A DNA stretch of 41,899 bases. Origin: Candidatus Uhrbacteria bacterium. Its GTDB lineage: Bacteria > Patescibacteriota > Patescibacteriia > 2-12-FULL-60-25. This document shows positions 18,490-27,853 of this stretch, in pieces. A model generated the notes under the pieces. That model had not been told where the DNA came from. It did not search any database and saw only the letters and a program-made list of their open reading frames with translations. Both the position numbers and the translations under genes were made by a program. Positions within the stretch are counted from its first letter, which is position 1. Every line of letters begins with the position of its first letter. Location: NCBI GenBank assembly GCA_903893445.1, contig CAITMG010000039.1:1-41899 (forward strand). Direction: 5' to 3'.

Positions 18490-19773
18490 ATGTCTACGTT
18501 ATTTGATGCGGCAAAAGCAAAACAACGCGCCATTCATGCGCCGTTGGCTGATCGGATGCGTCCGCAGAGTTTTGATGAAGTGCTCGGTCAGCCGCAGTTG
18601 GTTGCCTCTGGATCCGCGTTTCGATCGCTGGTTGAGTCCCAGCATGTGCCCTCGATGATTTTTTGGGGACCGCCGGGATCTGGGAAGACGACGCTCGCAA
18701 AAATGATTGCCCGTTTTGCGGGGATGGAATATTCGGAATTATCCGCCGTGACATCCGGATTAACAGAGGTGCGCCAAGTTGTTCGGATGGCAGAGACGCA
18801 ACAGGAATTTTATGGCAAACGGACGTTGTTGTTTATTGATGAAATTCATCGGTTTAATAAAGCGCAACAAGATGCATTTTTACCGTTTGTGGAAAATGGA
18901 ACAATCGTTTTGATTGGCGCGACGACCGAAAATCCGAGCTTTGAAGTGAATGCGGCGTTGCTTTCTCGTTGTAAGGTGTTTGTGCTGAATAAACTTGAAC
19001 CAGATCATCTTCGATTGCTTGTTCAACGCGCGATTGCTGATCCGGAACGTGGTTTTGGAAAATTAGAGATTGATGTGCCGGATGCGGTGTTAGATCAATT
19101 GATTGTTTCTGCGGATGGGGACGCACGAACAGCGTTGAACGCGTTGGAGATGCTTGTACATGCGAGTCCGCATGTGAAAGATGGGAAGCGTGGCGTGATT
19201 CATGTTGCATTAACGAGTGAGCGGCTTGGATCGGTTCTTCAACGGACGCATTTGTTGTACGACAAGACCGGAGAGGAGCACTACAATATTATTTCGGCAT
19301 TACATAAATCGATGCGCGGGTCTGATGTGAATGCGGCGCTGTATTGGTTGGGTCGGATGTTGGAGGGGGGAGAGGATCCATTGTATGTTGCGCGTCGATT
19401 GGTGCGTTTTGCGTCAGAGGATATCGGTCTTGCAGATCCGCAGGCACTGGTTCAGGCGGTTGCGGGATATCAGGCCTCGCATTTTTTAGGCATGCCGGAG
19501 TGCACGGTGCATCTGGCGCAGGTCGTTGCGTATTTGTCGCGAGCGCCAAAATCTAATGCGCTGTATGTCGCGTATGGAGAGGTGAAAAAAGACATTCAGG
19601 AACGACCAAATGACCCGGTTCCATTGCATATTCGAAATGCGCCAACGTCACTCATGAAAGATCTGGGATATGGAAAAGGGTATAAATACAATCCAGATTA
19701 CGATGGACCGGTTGATCAAGACTATTTGCCGGATGCCTTGCGCGATCGGACGTATCTTTCCGAGGATCTTTAA
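18490..19773 (+). CDS. rarA: Replication-associated recombination protein A (RarA/MgsA AAA ATPase)
   Basis: [62 protein letters not shown]. Confidence 0.95.
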   Translation: MSTLFDAAKAKQRAIHAPLADRMRPQSFDEVLGQPQLVASGSAFRSLVESQHVPSMIFWGPPGSGKTTLAKMIARFAGMEYSELSAVTSGLTEVRQVVRMAETQQEFYGKRTLLFIDEIHRFNKAQQDAFLPFVENGTIVLIGATTENPSFEVNAALLSRCKVFVLNKLEPDHLRLLVQRAIADPERGFGKLEIDVPDAVLDQLIVSADGDARTALNALEMLVHASPHVKDGKRGVIHVALTSERLGSVLQRTHLLYDKTGEEHYNIISALHKSMRGSDVNAALYWLGRMLEGGEDPLYVARRLVRFASEDIGLADPQALVQAVAGYQASHFLGMPECTVHLAQVVAYLSRAPKSNALYVAYGEVKKDIQERPNDPVPLHIRNAPTSLMKDLGYGKGYKYNPDYDGPVDQDYLPDALRDRTYLSEDL

Positions 19774-19812
19774 TGCCTGGGGACGCGGATGCTATCATAG
19801 GACCATCAGTTC

Positions 19813-21642
19813 ATGCTGATTCGACCACGTCGTCTTGATCGTTCTGCGGCAAGTCAAACGGAACTCCGGTTTCGGGTGCTTGTGGCTGGTTTTGCGTTGA
19901 TGGGCGCGGTGTTGATTTTGCGTCTGGGATATTTGCAGATTGCGCAATATGGGATGTATTCGTTATACGCATCTGATCAGCATGAGTTAGCAAAAAAGCT
20001 GTTGCCAACGCGTGGGCAGATTTTGGTTCGCGATCGTGCGGATGGATCATTGCATCCATTGGCGACAAATCGTCTTGTGTATCAGATTTACGGCGTTCCA
20101 AAGGACATGAAAGATCCGGTGGCTGTTGCGCATGCGTTGTCGCAAGCATTAAGCGTTGATGATACGGATTTGGTGACGCGTTTTACGCGACGAAAGGATG
20201 ATCCGTATGAGTTGGTGGCTCAGGGCGCATCAGCAGATGAGGCGCAGACGGTTCGTGATTTGAAACTTGATGGTGTTGGGATGTTGCAGACGACCGCGCG
20301 TTTATATCCAGAGCCTGGCATTGGCGGTCAGTTGCTTGGTTTTGTGGCGCCAGATGCAACGGATGGTGTCAAAGGGAAATACGGCATTGAAGGTGCGTTT
20401 GATAAAGAGTTGGCCGGGACGCCAGGTTCGTTGTTGGCGGAAAAAGATGCGAGCGGGCGCGAATTAACATTTGGGAGCACAGTATTCGCGCAGGCCATGA
20501 ATGGATCGGATGTGATTTTGACGATTGATCGAACCATTCAATATAAAGCCTGTGATTTGATTCAGCGCGCGGTTGCGGAACATAGTGCGGATCGTGGAAC
20601 GTTGGTGGTGATGGATCCAGACACGGGCGCGTTGTTAGCGTCGTGCTCTTCGCCGGATTTTGATCCGGCGAATTACGGGAAGGTGAAAGATATTAGTGAT
20701 CTCAATAATCAGATCACGTTAAATGCGTATGAGCCAGGATCGATTTTTAAAGCGGTGACACTTTCTGCGGGCTTGGATTCTGGGAAGATCACTCCAAAAA
20801 CAACGTATGTTGATTCCGGCGTTGCGGATGTGGATGATATTCACATTAAGAACGCGGACTTGAAAGCACATGGACTGCAGACCATGACGGACGTCTTGGC
20901 GATGTCGCTGAATACGGGAACGGTTTTTGTGCAGCAATTGATTGGGAAAGATACATTTTTGTCGTACGTTCAATCGTTTGGTTTTGGAAAAAAGACGGGG
21001 ATTGAGTTTTCTCCGGAATCAAAGGGGAATACATCTGCGCTGTTGAATAAAGGAAAAGTCGCATCTGCAACGGCGTCGTTTGGCCAGGGGATTACGGTGA
21101 CGCCGATTCAGATTTTAACCGCGTATGCCGCGATGGCGAACGGTGGAAAATTATTACGGCCGTATGTTGTTGATGAAATCATCAAACCAGATGGAACGCA
21201 TGTCAAAACAAAACCAGAAGTCGTTGGTAATCCAATCTCGCCGCGAACATCTCGCTTGATTACGGGGATGCTTGTTTCCGTGGTTGAGGTTGGGGAAGGG
21301 AAGCATGCGGCTGTGCCGGGGTATTGGGTTGCTGGGAAAACCGGTACGGCGCAGGTCGCTCGAACCGATGGTCGTGGCTATCAAAAAGATGTGACGATTG
21401 GTTCATTTGCCGGATATGCGCCGGCGAATGATCCAAAGTTTGTCATGTTGGTAAAAATTGATCATCCGCGCGATGTGCAGTGGGCCGAATCATCTGCGGC
21501 GCCGCTTTTTGGCGATATGGCGAAATATTTGTTGACCTACATGCAGGTTTCACCGGAACGACCAATCACCGCGCCACTTCCAACCAAGCCACAGCCCGTG
21601 ACGACGTCAACGCCGGCCATGGTTTCGTCCACAGCGCCGTAG
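19813..21642 (+). CDS. Class B penicillin-binding protein (FtsI/PBP2-like)
   Basis: RGQILVRDR; EPGSIFKAVT (SxxK); SLNTG; KTGTAQ. Confidence 0.93.
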   Translation: MLIRPRRLDRSAASQTELRFRVLVAGFALMGAVLILRLGYLQIAQYGMYSLYASDQHELAKKLLPTRGQILVRDRADGSLHPLATNRLVYQIYGVPKDMKDPVAVAHALSQALSVDDTDLVTRFTRRKDDPYELVAQGASADEAQTVRDLKLDGVGMLQTTARLYPEPGIGGQLLGFVAPDATDGVKGKYGIEGAFDKELAGTPGSLLAEKDASGRELTFGSTVFAQAMNGSDVILTIDRTIQYKACDLIQRAVAEHSADRGTLVVMDPDTGALLASCSSPDFDPANYGKVKDISDLNNQITLNAYEPGSIFKAVTLSAGLDSGKITPKTTYVDSGVADVDDIHIKNADLKAHGLQTMTDVLAMSLNTGTVFVQQLIGKDTFLSYVQSFGFGKKTGIEFSPESKGNTSALLNKGKVASATASFGQGITVTPIQILTAYAAMANGGKLLRPYVVDEIIKPDGTHVKTKPEVVGNPISPRTSRLITGMLVSVVEVGEGKHAAVPGYWVAGKTGTAQVARTDGRGYQKDVTIGSFAGYAPANDPKFVMLVKIDHPRDVQWAESSAAPLFGDMAKYLLTYMQVSPERPITAPLPTKPQPVTTSTPAMVSSTAP

Positions 21643-21691
21643 TTCCTCTATACAACACAGAGCGCGCTCGTTAGGCTGTAGGTATTCATCT

Positions 21692-23002
21692 ATGTCTCTT
21701 CAAAAGACGCTCGAACAATTTCTTGGCTCCTGTGCGCGATGTGCGATTGCACGCGAACGTCCGTTTATCATCGGCGTCGCAGGATCCGTGGGAAAATCTT
21801 CTACGAAAACCGCAATTGGCGTTGCCCTTGGTGCGGGTGAGGAAGGATCGAGTGTGATTGCGACAAAAAAGAATTATAACAATGAGCTGGGTGTCCCGCT
21901 GACGATTTTTGATTGTGATGCGCCAGGACGATCGGTGTTTGCGTGGGCGGGGTTGCTTTCAAGGGCGTGGTTGATGCGCGTGGGAATCGTGCCTCTGCCG
22001 GCGCGCATGTACGTCCTGGAGATGGGAACGGATCATCCGGGTGATTTATCGTATTTAACTTCGATTGCGCCACCAAATATCAGTGTGTTAACAGCCATTG
22101 GTCCGGAGCACACGGAATTTTTTGGATCTGTCGAAGCGGTGGCAGGCGAAGAAGTTGCCATTTTGCGCGCATTGAAAGCAGATGGTGTGGCCGTGACAAA
22201 TGCGGATGATGCGATTATTCGCCAACTCATGACATCGCTCACGGTTCAAAACTATTCGTTTGGCATGGCGGAAGATGCCACCTCGCGTATTGTTGAATCG
22301 CGTTTGGTGATTGATGAGGCGTTTCCACAAGCCAGTGGATTAGAAATTCGTTTGTCATTGATTGGAACAACAAAAATTATTCGTTTGACAGGGATGGTCG
22401 GTCGTCCGCAGGCGTATGCCGTTGCTGCGGCGCTTGCGGTTGTGAGCGCGGTTGATGGAGATGAATCTCGCGCGCTTGAACGATTGGAACATGGATTTTA
22501 CGGCATGGCTGGTCGCACGCGTCTGATCGAGGGGATTAAGCGAACCTGGTTGATTGATGACTCGTACAACTCGTCGCCACTGGCGGCGCTCTCTGCGTTG
22601 CATGACCTGGCGACGTTTCCGATTCAGGACGGCTGTCACCGGATTGCGGCGTTGGGAGATATGTTGGAGCTCGGTTCACTCGCCGAATCTTCGCATCAGG
22701 AGGTTGGTCGTGCAGTCGCGTTGAATAAGATTGATCTGCTCGTTGCCTGTGGAGCATTTGCTTCGATCGTCGCTGAGGCCGCGATTGCCGCAGGGATGCC
22801 GCAGGATCGCGTGTTTACCTTTCCCGAAAGTCGCGCCGCGGGTCTCTTTATCCAGGATCGCATGAAAAAAGGGGACGTGGTGCTAATTAAAGGCTCACAA
22901 GGCTCACGCATGGAGCGCATCTCCAAAGAATTAATGGCCCATCCGGAAAAGGCAGAGGAATTGCTCGTGCGGCATACAAGAGAATGGATTGAAAAGGAAT
23001 AG
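21692..23002 (+). CDS. murF: UDP-N-acetylmuramoyl-tripeptide--D-alanyl-D-alanine ligase
   Basis: GVAGSVGKSSTKTAI; EMGTDHPGDL; IDDSYNSSPLAALSAL. Confidence 0.9.
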   Translation: MSLQKTLEQFLGSCARCAIARERPFIIGVAGSVGKSSTKTAIGVALGAGEEGSSVIATKKNYNNELGVPLTIFDCDAPGRSVFAWAGLLSRAWLMRVGIVPLPARMYVLEMGTDHPGDLSYLTSIAPPNISVLTAIGPEHTEFFGSVEAVAGEEVAILRALKADGVAVTNADDAIIRQLMTSLTVQNYSFGMAEDATSRIVESRLVIDEAFPQASGLEIRLSLIGTTKIIRLTGMVGRPQAYAVAAALAVVSAVDGDESRALERLEHGFYGMAGRTRLIEGIKRTWLIDDSYNSSPLAALSALHDLATFPIQDGCHRIAALGDMLELGSLAESSHQEVGRAVALNKIDLLVACGAFASIVAEAAIAAGMPQDRVFTFPESRAAGLFIQDRMKKGDVVLIKGSQGSRMERISKELMAHPEKAEELLVRHTREWIEKE

Positions 23003-23005
23003 TCT

Positions 23006-23038
23006 CGTCTTGACGCAGACGCTGTTTTTTGGTATGAC
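23006..23038 (+). promoter_or_regulatory. Short terminator-like hairpin overlapping TTGACG-17-TATGAC promoter
   Basis: CGTCT-TGACGC-AGACG-CTGTTTTTT; TTGACG 23010-23015; TATGAC 23033-23038. Confidence 0.6.
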
Positions 23039-23138
23039 CGATTTGTCCTTTGGACACCGCAACAGCTGAGCATTTCCCAATGCGAAGCACCGTAATAGCT
23101 CCGTGATGGAGCGTTTTAACCGTGTGTGGGGTTATGTC

Positions 23139-24062
23139 ATGAAAGAATCGTTTTGGGCCGGTAACGGCAAAGGCGCATGGTCGTCAAAGGTGGTCGTGTC
23201 GCAGACTGGTCACGCCATCGCGAAGAACTACCAGGCGAGTGATCTCCGAAAGGGGGATATCGGCGTCACGATTCGTCTCGATCGCGAGATGATTAAAGTG
23301 ATGACGGATGAACAGCGCCTCGCCGCGCAGGGACTCGTGGAGGAGATGTCTCGTGCGCTTCTCGTGACCCTCGGAAAGGTGGGGGACGAGGGAAGTGGCT
23401 TCTCTCCGGGTCAGGTCATTCTGGTCATCATGACAGATGGTTCCTCCGATGTGTTTCGTCTGGAGCGCGAATCGAAGGCAGGGATTCACGTTCGTGAGAT
23501 CGACCTGCTCAGTCTGGGAGATGTTCGTTTCGTCCCCTGGCAGAGCATTCGGGGGATTGAGGCTCGATTTCACGACTCCGAAGAGATGTTCCAGTCGATG
23601 GGTGAAGAGCTTCACGAATACCTCCTTCGAGTGGAGCCCGAAGAGGAGACGGAGTGTTACGCGCCGTTTCCTAGGAGGGCGTGCATGAAGCCCGGTACGG
23701 GCTTCATCCGTCGATTCGTTTCGCACGCAGCCATTCTGATCCAGACGTACCAGTCGACGTGGGGAGAGGACGCCCTTCAGTATTACTGGATGTACTGGTC
23801 AGAATTCGTTGTCCGCTATCCAACGGAGCATATTTCGTCGGAAGAGGCGCGAGCACTTACGGCAAAAAAGGGGTCCTGCTATTACGTTGATGACGTTCCC
23901 GTTCGCTATAACGAGCAGAGTGGAGTTATCTCCACGACGGTCGAACACCTTCTTCCGCTTCTTCGTATCACGACGTCGAAGGAGAAGCTGGAGGAGCTCG
24001 TAGCTAAAGCGACGGATGATCTCGTCCGTCAGGCGGCTGCAATCATTCTCGCAGAGCGGTAG
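23139..24062 (+). CDS. Hypothetical protein (cassette C)
   Basis: Long ORF with C-biased codons and no TTA/TTG; start uncertain (23106, 23124 GTG or 23139). Confidence 0.75.
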   Translation: MKESFWAGNGKGAWSSKVVVSQTGHAIAKNYQASDLRKGDIGVTIRLDREMIKVMTDEQRLAAQGLVEEMSRALLVTLGKVGDEGSGFSPGQVILVIMTDGSSDVFRLERESKAGIHVREIDLLSLGDVRFVPWQSIRGIEARFHDSEEMFQSMGEELHEYLLRVEPEEETECYAPFPRRACMKPGTGFIRRFVSHAAILIQTYQSTWGEDALQYYWMYWSEFVVRYPTEHISSEEARALTAKKGSCYYVDDVPVRYNEQSGVISTTVEHLLPLLRITTSKEKLEELVAKATDDLVRQAAAIILAER

Positions 24063-24069
24063 TCCGATA

Positions 24070-24104
24070 TTCCGGTTGTGCATCTCGCATAACCGGATTT
24101 TTTT
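24070..24104 (+). terminator. Intrinsic terminator of cassette C
   Basis: TCCGGTT..AACCGGA-TTTTTTT. Confidence 0.85.
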
Positions 24105-24127
24105 ATACAAAACTAAAAACTATAAAA

Positions 24128-24400
24128 CTATAAACATGCGTATCCGAGATTTGTGAGCGTGCTCTCGATTTGTAATTTTAATTGTCCACGCCCGTTTCCG
24201 CCTTTGAGAAATTTCTCTCTTCTTAATGCTTCATCTGACGTGAGATGCGCCTCGTAGTAGATGAGCTTTAGTGGCCGTCTGTCGCGCGTCGCTGTGCTTT
24301 TTCCGGCGTGATGCTCACGAATTCTTCTTTGTAAATTTGAAGAATAGCCAGTATACAATTTCGCATCTTTATAGCTAAAAAGAATATAGACGTAGTACAT
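24128..24400 (-). CDS. GIY-YIG nuclease domain protein
   Basis: MYYVYILFSYKDAKLYTGYSSNLQRRIREHHAGKSTAT..LIYYEAH. Confidence 0.9.
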   Translation of the reverse strand: MYYVYILFSYKDAKLYTGYSSNLQRRIREHHAGKSTATRDRRPLKLIYYEAHLTSDEALRREKFLKGGNGRGQLKLQIESTLTNLGYACL

Positions 24401-24561
24401 ACGTATACCGCTAATCAATTTTAGCCGCATTGTCCAGATGTGGGTGAAAAGAAAAAGCTACTCCATTGAGAGTAGCTTTCACTCACCACCCAGATGATCT
24501 CGTAACGGCTTCCCATCCTTTGACACGAAGCTTAGCTTCGTAGAACTGATCAGATGGGTAG

Positions 24562-24576
24562 CCGAGCTCAGCTCGG
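24562..24576. repeat. CCGAGCT-C-AGCTCGG palindrome immediately after tRNA-Glu CCA
   Basis: Same core as 14489-14503 (CGAGCTNAGCTCG). Confidence 0.9.
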
Positions 24577-24651
24577 TGGTAGCGCCAAGGGGAATCGAAC
24601 CCCTATTACGTGGATGAGAACCACGCGTCCTAACCGTTAGACGATGGCGCC
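24577..24651 (-). tRNA. tRNA-Glu (anticodon CTC), CCA encoded
   Basis: rc GGCGCCA..CGTGG-TTCTCAT-CCACG..GGGGTTCGATTCCCC..TGGCGCT-ACCA; upstream TTGACG-16-TACACT on minus strand. Confidence 0.93.
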
Positions 24652-24803
24652 TTGTGATGTGCGCGAGTGTACCACGCGGATACGATGCGTCAAGAATCAG
24701 CGTTGTGAATTCCATTTATCCACAGTTCAATATTTTGTCTTTATTTAGCGAAAATTATGTGTTTTTTGACGTAAAATGGTTGCCAAAATGAAGGGCGTCA
24801 TGT

Positions 24804-25253
24804 ATGCTTCCTCTTGCTATGAGAACTACTCTCACACGTGTGTGCACAGCGGTGGTGGCGCTGAGCACGGTTATCGGCCTTGTTGCCCCGTTTTCTGTTG
24901 AAGCTGCAACAAAAAAGGTCGCTAAAAAGAAGGTGACGCGTTACCACATGTCGGTTTCTGCGATCAAAGGAAAAGATGAAAAAGACTTTGCAAACCCGGT
25001 TTCTCGCTGTCTGACGGCGGACATGAAAGCCTTGTATAAGGGCGATGTCGCTCAGATGGAAAAGGACATTGCAAAAGTCGGTACGGGTCACGATGCAGCG
25101 GTCGCCTCTTACAAAATGAAACTTGATACGGTTTGGGGGGCGATGGAGCAGCCATACTGCGGGTACGGTGCCTACGGGATGACGGCAGTGAAGAAGTCCT
25201 TCAACAAGTCTGTCGAACGTGCACGCGCCGAGTTTCTGGCCGAAGCAAAATAA
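24804..25253 (+). CDS. Secreted hypothetical protein (start more likely 24819)
   Basis: Signal peptide MRTTLTRVCTAVVALSTVIGLVAPFSVEAA; TTGCCA-17-TATGCT overlaps the 24804 ATG. Confidence 0.7.
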   Translation: MLPLAMRTTLTRVCTAVVALSTVIGLVAPFSVEAATKKVAKKKVTRYHMSVSAIKGKDEKDFANPVSRCLTADMKALYKGDVAQMEKDIAKVGTGHDAAVASYKMKLDTVWGAMEQPYCGYGAYGMTAVKKSFNKSVERARAEFLAEAK

Positions 25254-25263
25254 CGATCAATCA

Positions 25264-25297
25264 AAAACACCCGATCAGCATGCTGATCGGGTGTTTT
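25264..25297. terminator. Bidirectional terminator, 34-bp perfect palindrome
   Basis: AAAACACCCGATCAGCA/TGCTGATCGGGTGTTTT between convergent genes. Confidence 0.92.
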
Positions 25298-25307
25298 GTT
25301 TTTGGTG

Positions 25308-27851
25308 TTACGGCGTGAGTTGTTTTTCCTTGTCCCAGAGTTTGGCGTAGCCGACTTTCCCAAGAAGGGTGAGTCCAGCGTATCCGATAATGATGAGGAT
25401 GATGGTTGCGATGATTGGTGTCGCGACAGGCATAAACTCGAGTGCTTTGCCGAGGCTTGTTTGTGTGATGATGATGGTTGTGGTGATGGAGATCCCGGAT
25501 GCGATGATCAGTGGGAGACTCGGACGATTGGCGAATGAGAGCTTTTGCGTTCGCAAGAGGAAGATGACCATCACTTCGCTCAGGAGAGACTCGATAAACC
25601 ACCCAGATCGAAACAGAGGAATGTTGGCATGCGCGACAAAGAGGAGAACACCAAACGTTGCATAATCGGCTAAGCTCGAGATTGTTCCAAAGAAAAACAT
25701 GAAATTGGAAATCTGTCGGATGTCCCATTTGCGCGGTTTGGAAATATCTTCTGTGGACACGCGATCCGTTGAGATGGCAAGCATCGGAATATCGCCAAGT
25801 AAGTTGAGGAGCAGGATTTGTGCTGGCAATAACGGAATGAATGGCAAGAGGAGCGATGCGCCTGCCACGGAGAGCATGTTCCCAAAGTTGGAACTGATTG
25901 TGGAGTAGATGTACGTGCGCATGTTGGCGAAGGTGCGGCGTCCTTCGCGAATCCCTTCTGCGAGCACGGAGAGATTTTTCTTTAACAAGATAACAGATGC
26001 GGCTTCCTTGGCGACATCAATCGCGTCATCAAAAGAGATGCCGACATCAGCCGCATGCAGCGCTGGTGCATCGTTGACGCCATCACCCATGTAGCCAACA
26101 GTGTGTCCGCGTTTTTTAAGTGCTTGAATGATGCGTAGTTTGTGCGCAGGTGTGATCTTCGCAAAAATATTCGCGACTTCGACGGCGTCACGCAGCTGGT
26201 GATCATCCATTTGTTCGACCTGTTCGCCGGTGTAGATGCCCGTGACATCAAAGTTGAGCTGAGATGCGACAAAAGATGTGACGCGCTCGTTATCGCCCGT
26301 TAAAATGACAATGCGAACGTTTAACTCTTTGAGTGACTTGAGTGCGGCTTTGGCGGTTTGTTTTGGTGCGTCGCTGATCACGACAAAACCCACTAAACAC
26401 AGATTTTTTTCATCGGTTGGAAGGTAGGTCGATTTTTTTTCAATGACGCGTTCCGCAACAGCAAGGAGGCGTGCGCCATTATCGTGGAGCGAGTCGGCGT
26501 AGGCGATGAGTTTTTTTCGATCCGCCTCTTGGAGCGGTGTGACGCCCTTTGCGCCTTCGCGTGTTGTGCATTGCGCGATGACCTCTGAGACAGCGCCTTT
26601 CACGATCAATCTTCGGGATTCATTAGCTGGTTGGACAACACAGCTCATGCGCCGTCGCGAAAAATCAAAGGAAATCAGATCAACAAGATCGGATGTTGGG
26701 TAGGCGGATGATGCGCCGCCGCGTTGTGCTTCAAGGATCGCTTCATCCAAGGCGGACGTTGCTCGTCCACGTCGTGTTGTTTCAATGCAATTCAGTGCGA
26801 GGGAAAGCGCACGAGGATTTGGTTCTCCGTCTGGATCGACAGAGCCGCGGACGCGGGGAGTGCCAACGGTGAGTGTGCCGGTTTTATCGGTACAAAAGAC
26901 ATCTGCATTGCCAAGATCCTCGATGGAAATGAGTCGCTTTACGAGCACATGTTTTTTGCTCATGTGCAACGCGCCGCGTGTTAGGTTAACGGTCACGACA
27001 ACAGGGAGAAGCTCTGGTGAAACGCCGACAGCAAGCGCGAGTGCGAACAACAGCGACTCCGACCATGTGCCATGCACAAAGCCTAAAAATGCCGCAACGA
27101 TAATTGTGAGACCGAGTGTGACTTTGAGGAGAAAATTTCCAAACTGACGAATCCCTTTTTGAAATTCGGTTTCCTCTGGAGCTTCGGCGAGGAGGGTTGC
27201 GGTGCGGCCGAGTTCGGTTCGTGCGCCTGTGGCGATGACGACACCCATTCCAGATCCTTGGACAACGTGTGTGCCGGCAAATGCGATGTTCGTTTGTTCT
27301 TGTGGCGGTAATCGTTCGCCGGAAATTGGGTCTGTGATTTTGGGTACAGGAACAGATTCGCCCGTGAGTGGGGATTCATCAATTTCCAAATCTTCAATAC
27401 TGATCAGTCGAAGATCTGCAGAGATGACGGTGCCAAGATCGATCTCGACAATATCTCCAATGACGAGCTGCGTTGCATCAATGGACGTGGATTTACCTTC
27501 GCGAAGAACGAGTGCACGTCGTGTTAATTTTTTGCGCAACAGCCGAACCGCGCGCTCACTGCGATACTCTTGGACGAATGCGAGTGAGCCGCTGACCGCA
27601 ACGACGCCAAGGATGATCGCGGTTTCCGTTGTCTCGCCAAGAACGCCAGAGATGACACTCGCGCCAACTAAAATGAGCACGAGCGGACTTGTAAATTGAC
27701 GAAGAAGGATTCTCCATGCCGGAACACTTTTATCCTGACCAATTTCATTTTTCCCATCTTTTTCGAGTCGTCGTGCAGCTTCGGCATGCGACAAACCGCG
27801 CTCAGATGTTTTGAGCGCGCTCAGACTTTCTTCGATTGTGTTGTTCCACAT
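25308..27851 (-). CDS. mgtA: Magnesium-transporting P-type ATPase (MgtA/B-like)
   Basis: CTDKTGTLT; GVSPELLPVVVTVNL; GDGVNDAPALHAADVGIS. Confidence 0.9.
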   Translation of the reverse strand: MWNNTIEESLSALKTSERGLSHAEAARRLEKDGKNEIGQDKSVPAWRILLRQFTSPLVLILVGASVISGVLGETTETAIILGVVAVSGSLAFVQEYRSERAVRLLRKKLTRRALVLREGKSTSIDATQLVIGDIVEIDLGTVISADLRLISIEDLEIDESPLTGESVPVPKITDPISGERLPPQEQTNIAFAGTHVVQGSGMGVVIATGARTELGRTATLLAEAPEETEFQKGIRQFGNFLLKVTLGLTIIVAAFLGFVHGTWSESLLFALALAVGVSPELLPVVVTVNLTRGALHMSKKHVLVKRLISIEDLGNADVFCTDKTGTLTVGTPRVRGSVDPDGEPNPRALSLALNCIETTRRGRATSALDEAILEAQRGGASSAYPTSDLVDLISFDFSRRRMSCVVQPANESRRLIVKGAVSEVIAQCTTREGAKGVTPLQEADRKKLIAYADSLHDNGARLLAVAERVIEKKSTYLPTDEKNLCLVGFVVISDAPKQTAKAALKSLKELNVRIVILTGDNERVTSFVASQLNFDVTGIYTGEQVEQMDDHQLRDAVEVANIFAKITPAHKLRIIQALKKRGHTVGYMGDGVNDAPALHAADVGISFDDAIDVAKEAASVILLKKNLSVLAEGIREGRRTFANMRTYIYSTISSNFGNMLSVAGASLLLPFIPLLPAQILLLNLLGDIPMLAISTDRVSTEDISKPRKWDIRQISNFMFFFGTISSLADYATFGVLLFVAHANIPLFRSGWFIESLLSEVMVIFLLRTQKLSFANRPSLPLIIASGISITTTIIITQTSLGKALEFMPVATPIIATIILIIIGYAGLTLLGKVGYAKLWDKEKQLTP

Positions 27852-27853
27852 AG

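Noticed and set aside
23184-23726. 180-aa minus-strand ORF inside cassette C
   Set aside because: Shadow frame; promoter, terminator and codon bias support the + strand.
24128-24400. GIY-YIG gene as a homing endonuclease/mobile element
   Set aside because: Small UPF0213-like single-domain protein; no intron, intein or flanking repeats seen.
24479-24715. 78-aa minus-strand ORF across tRNA-Glu
   Set aside because: Translation of a tRNA and its trailer.
25264-25297. 34-bp perfect palindrome as a novel element
   Set aside because: Fits an ordinary bidirectional terminator between convergent genes.
27202-27699. 165-aa plus-strand ORF opposite the Mg2+ ATPase
   Set aside because: Low-complexity antisense frame; P-type ATPase motifs are on the minus strand.
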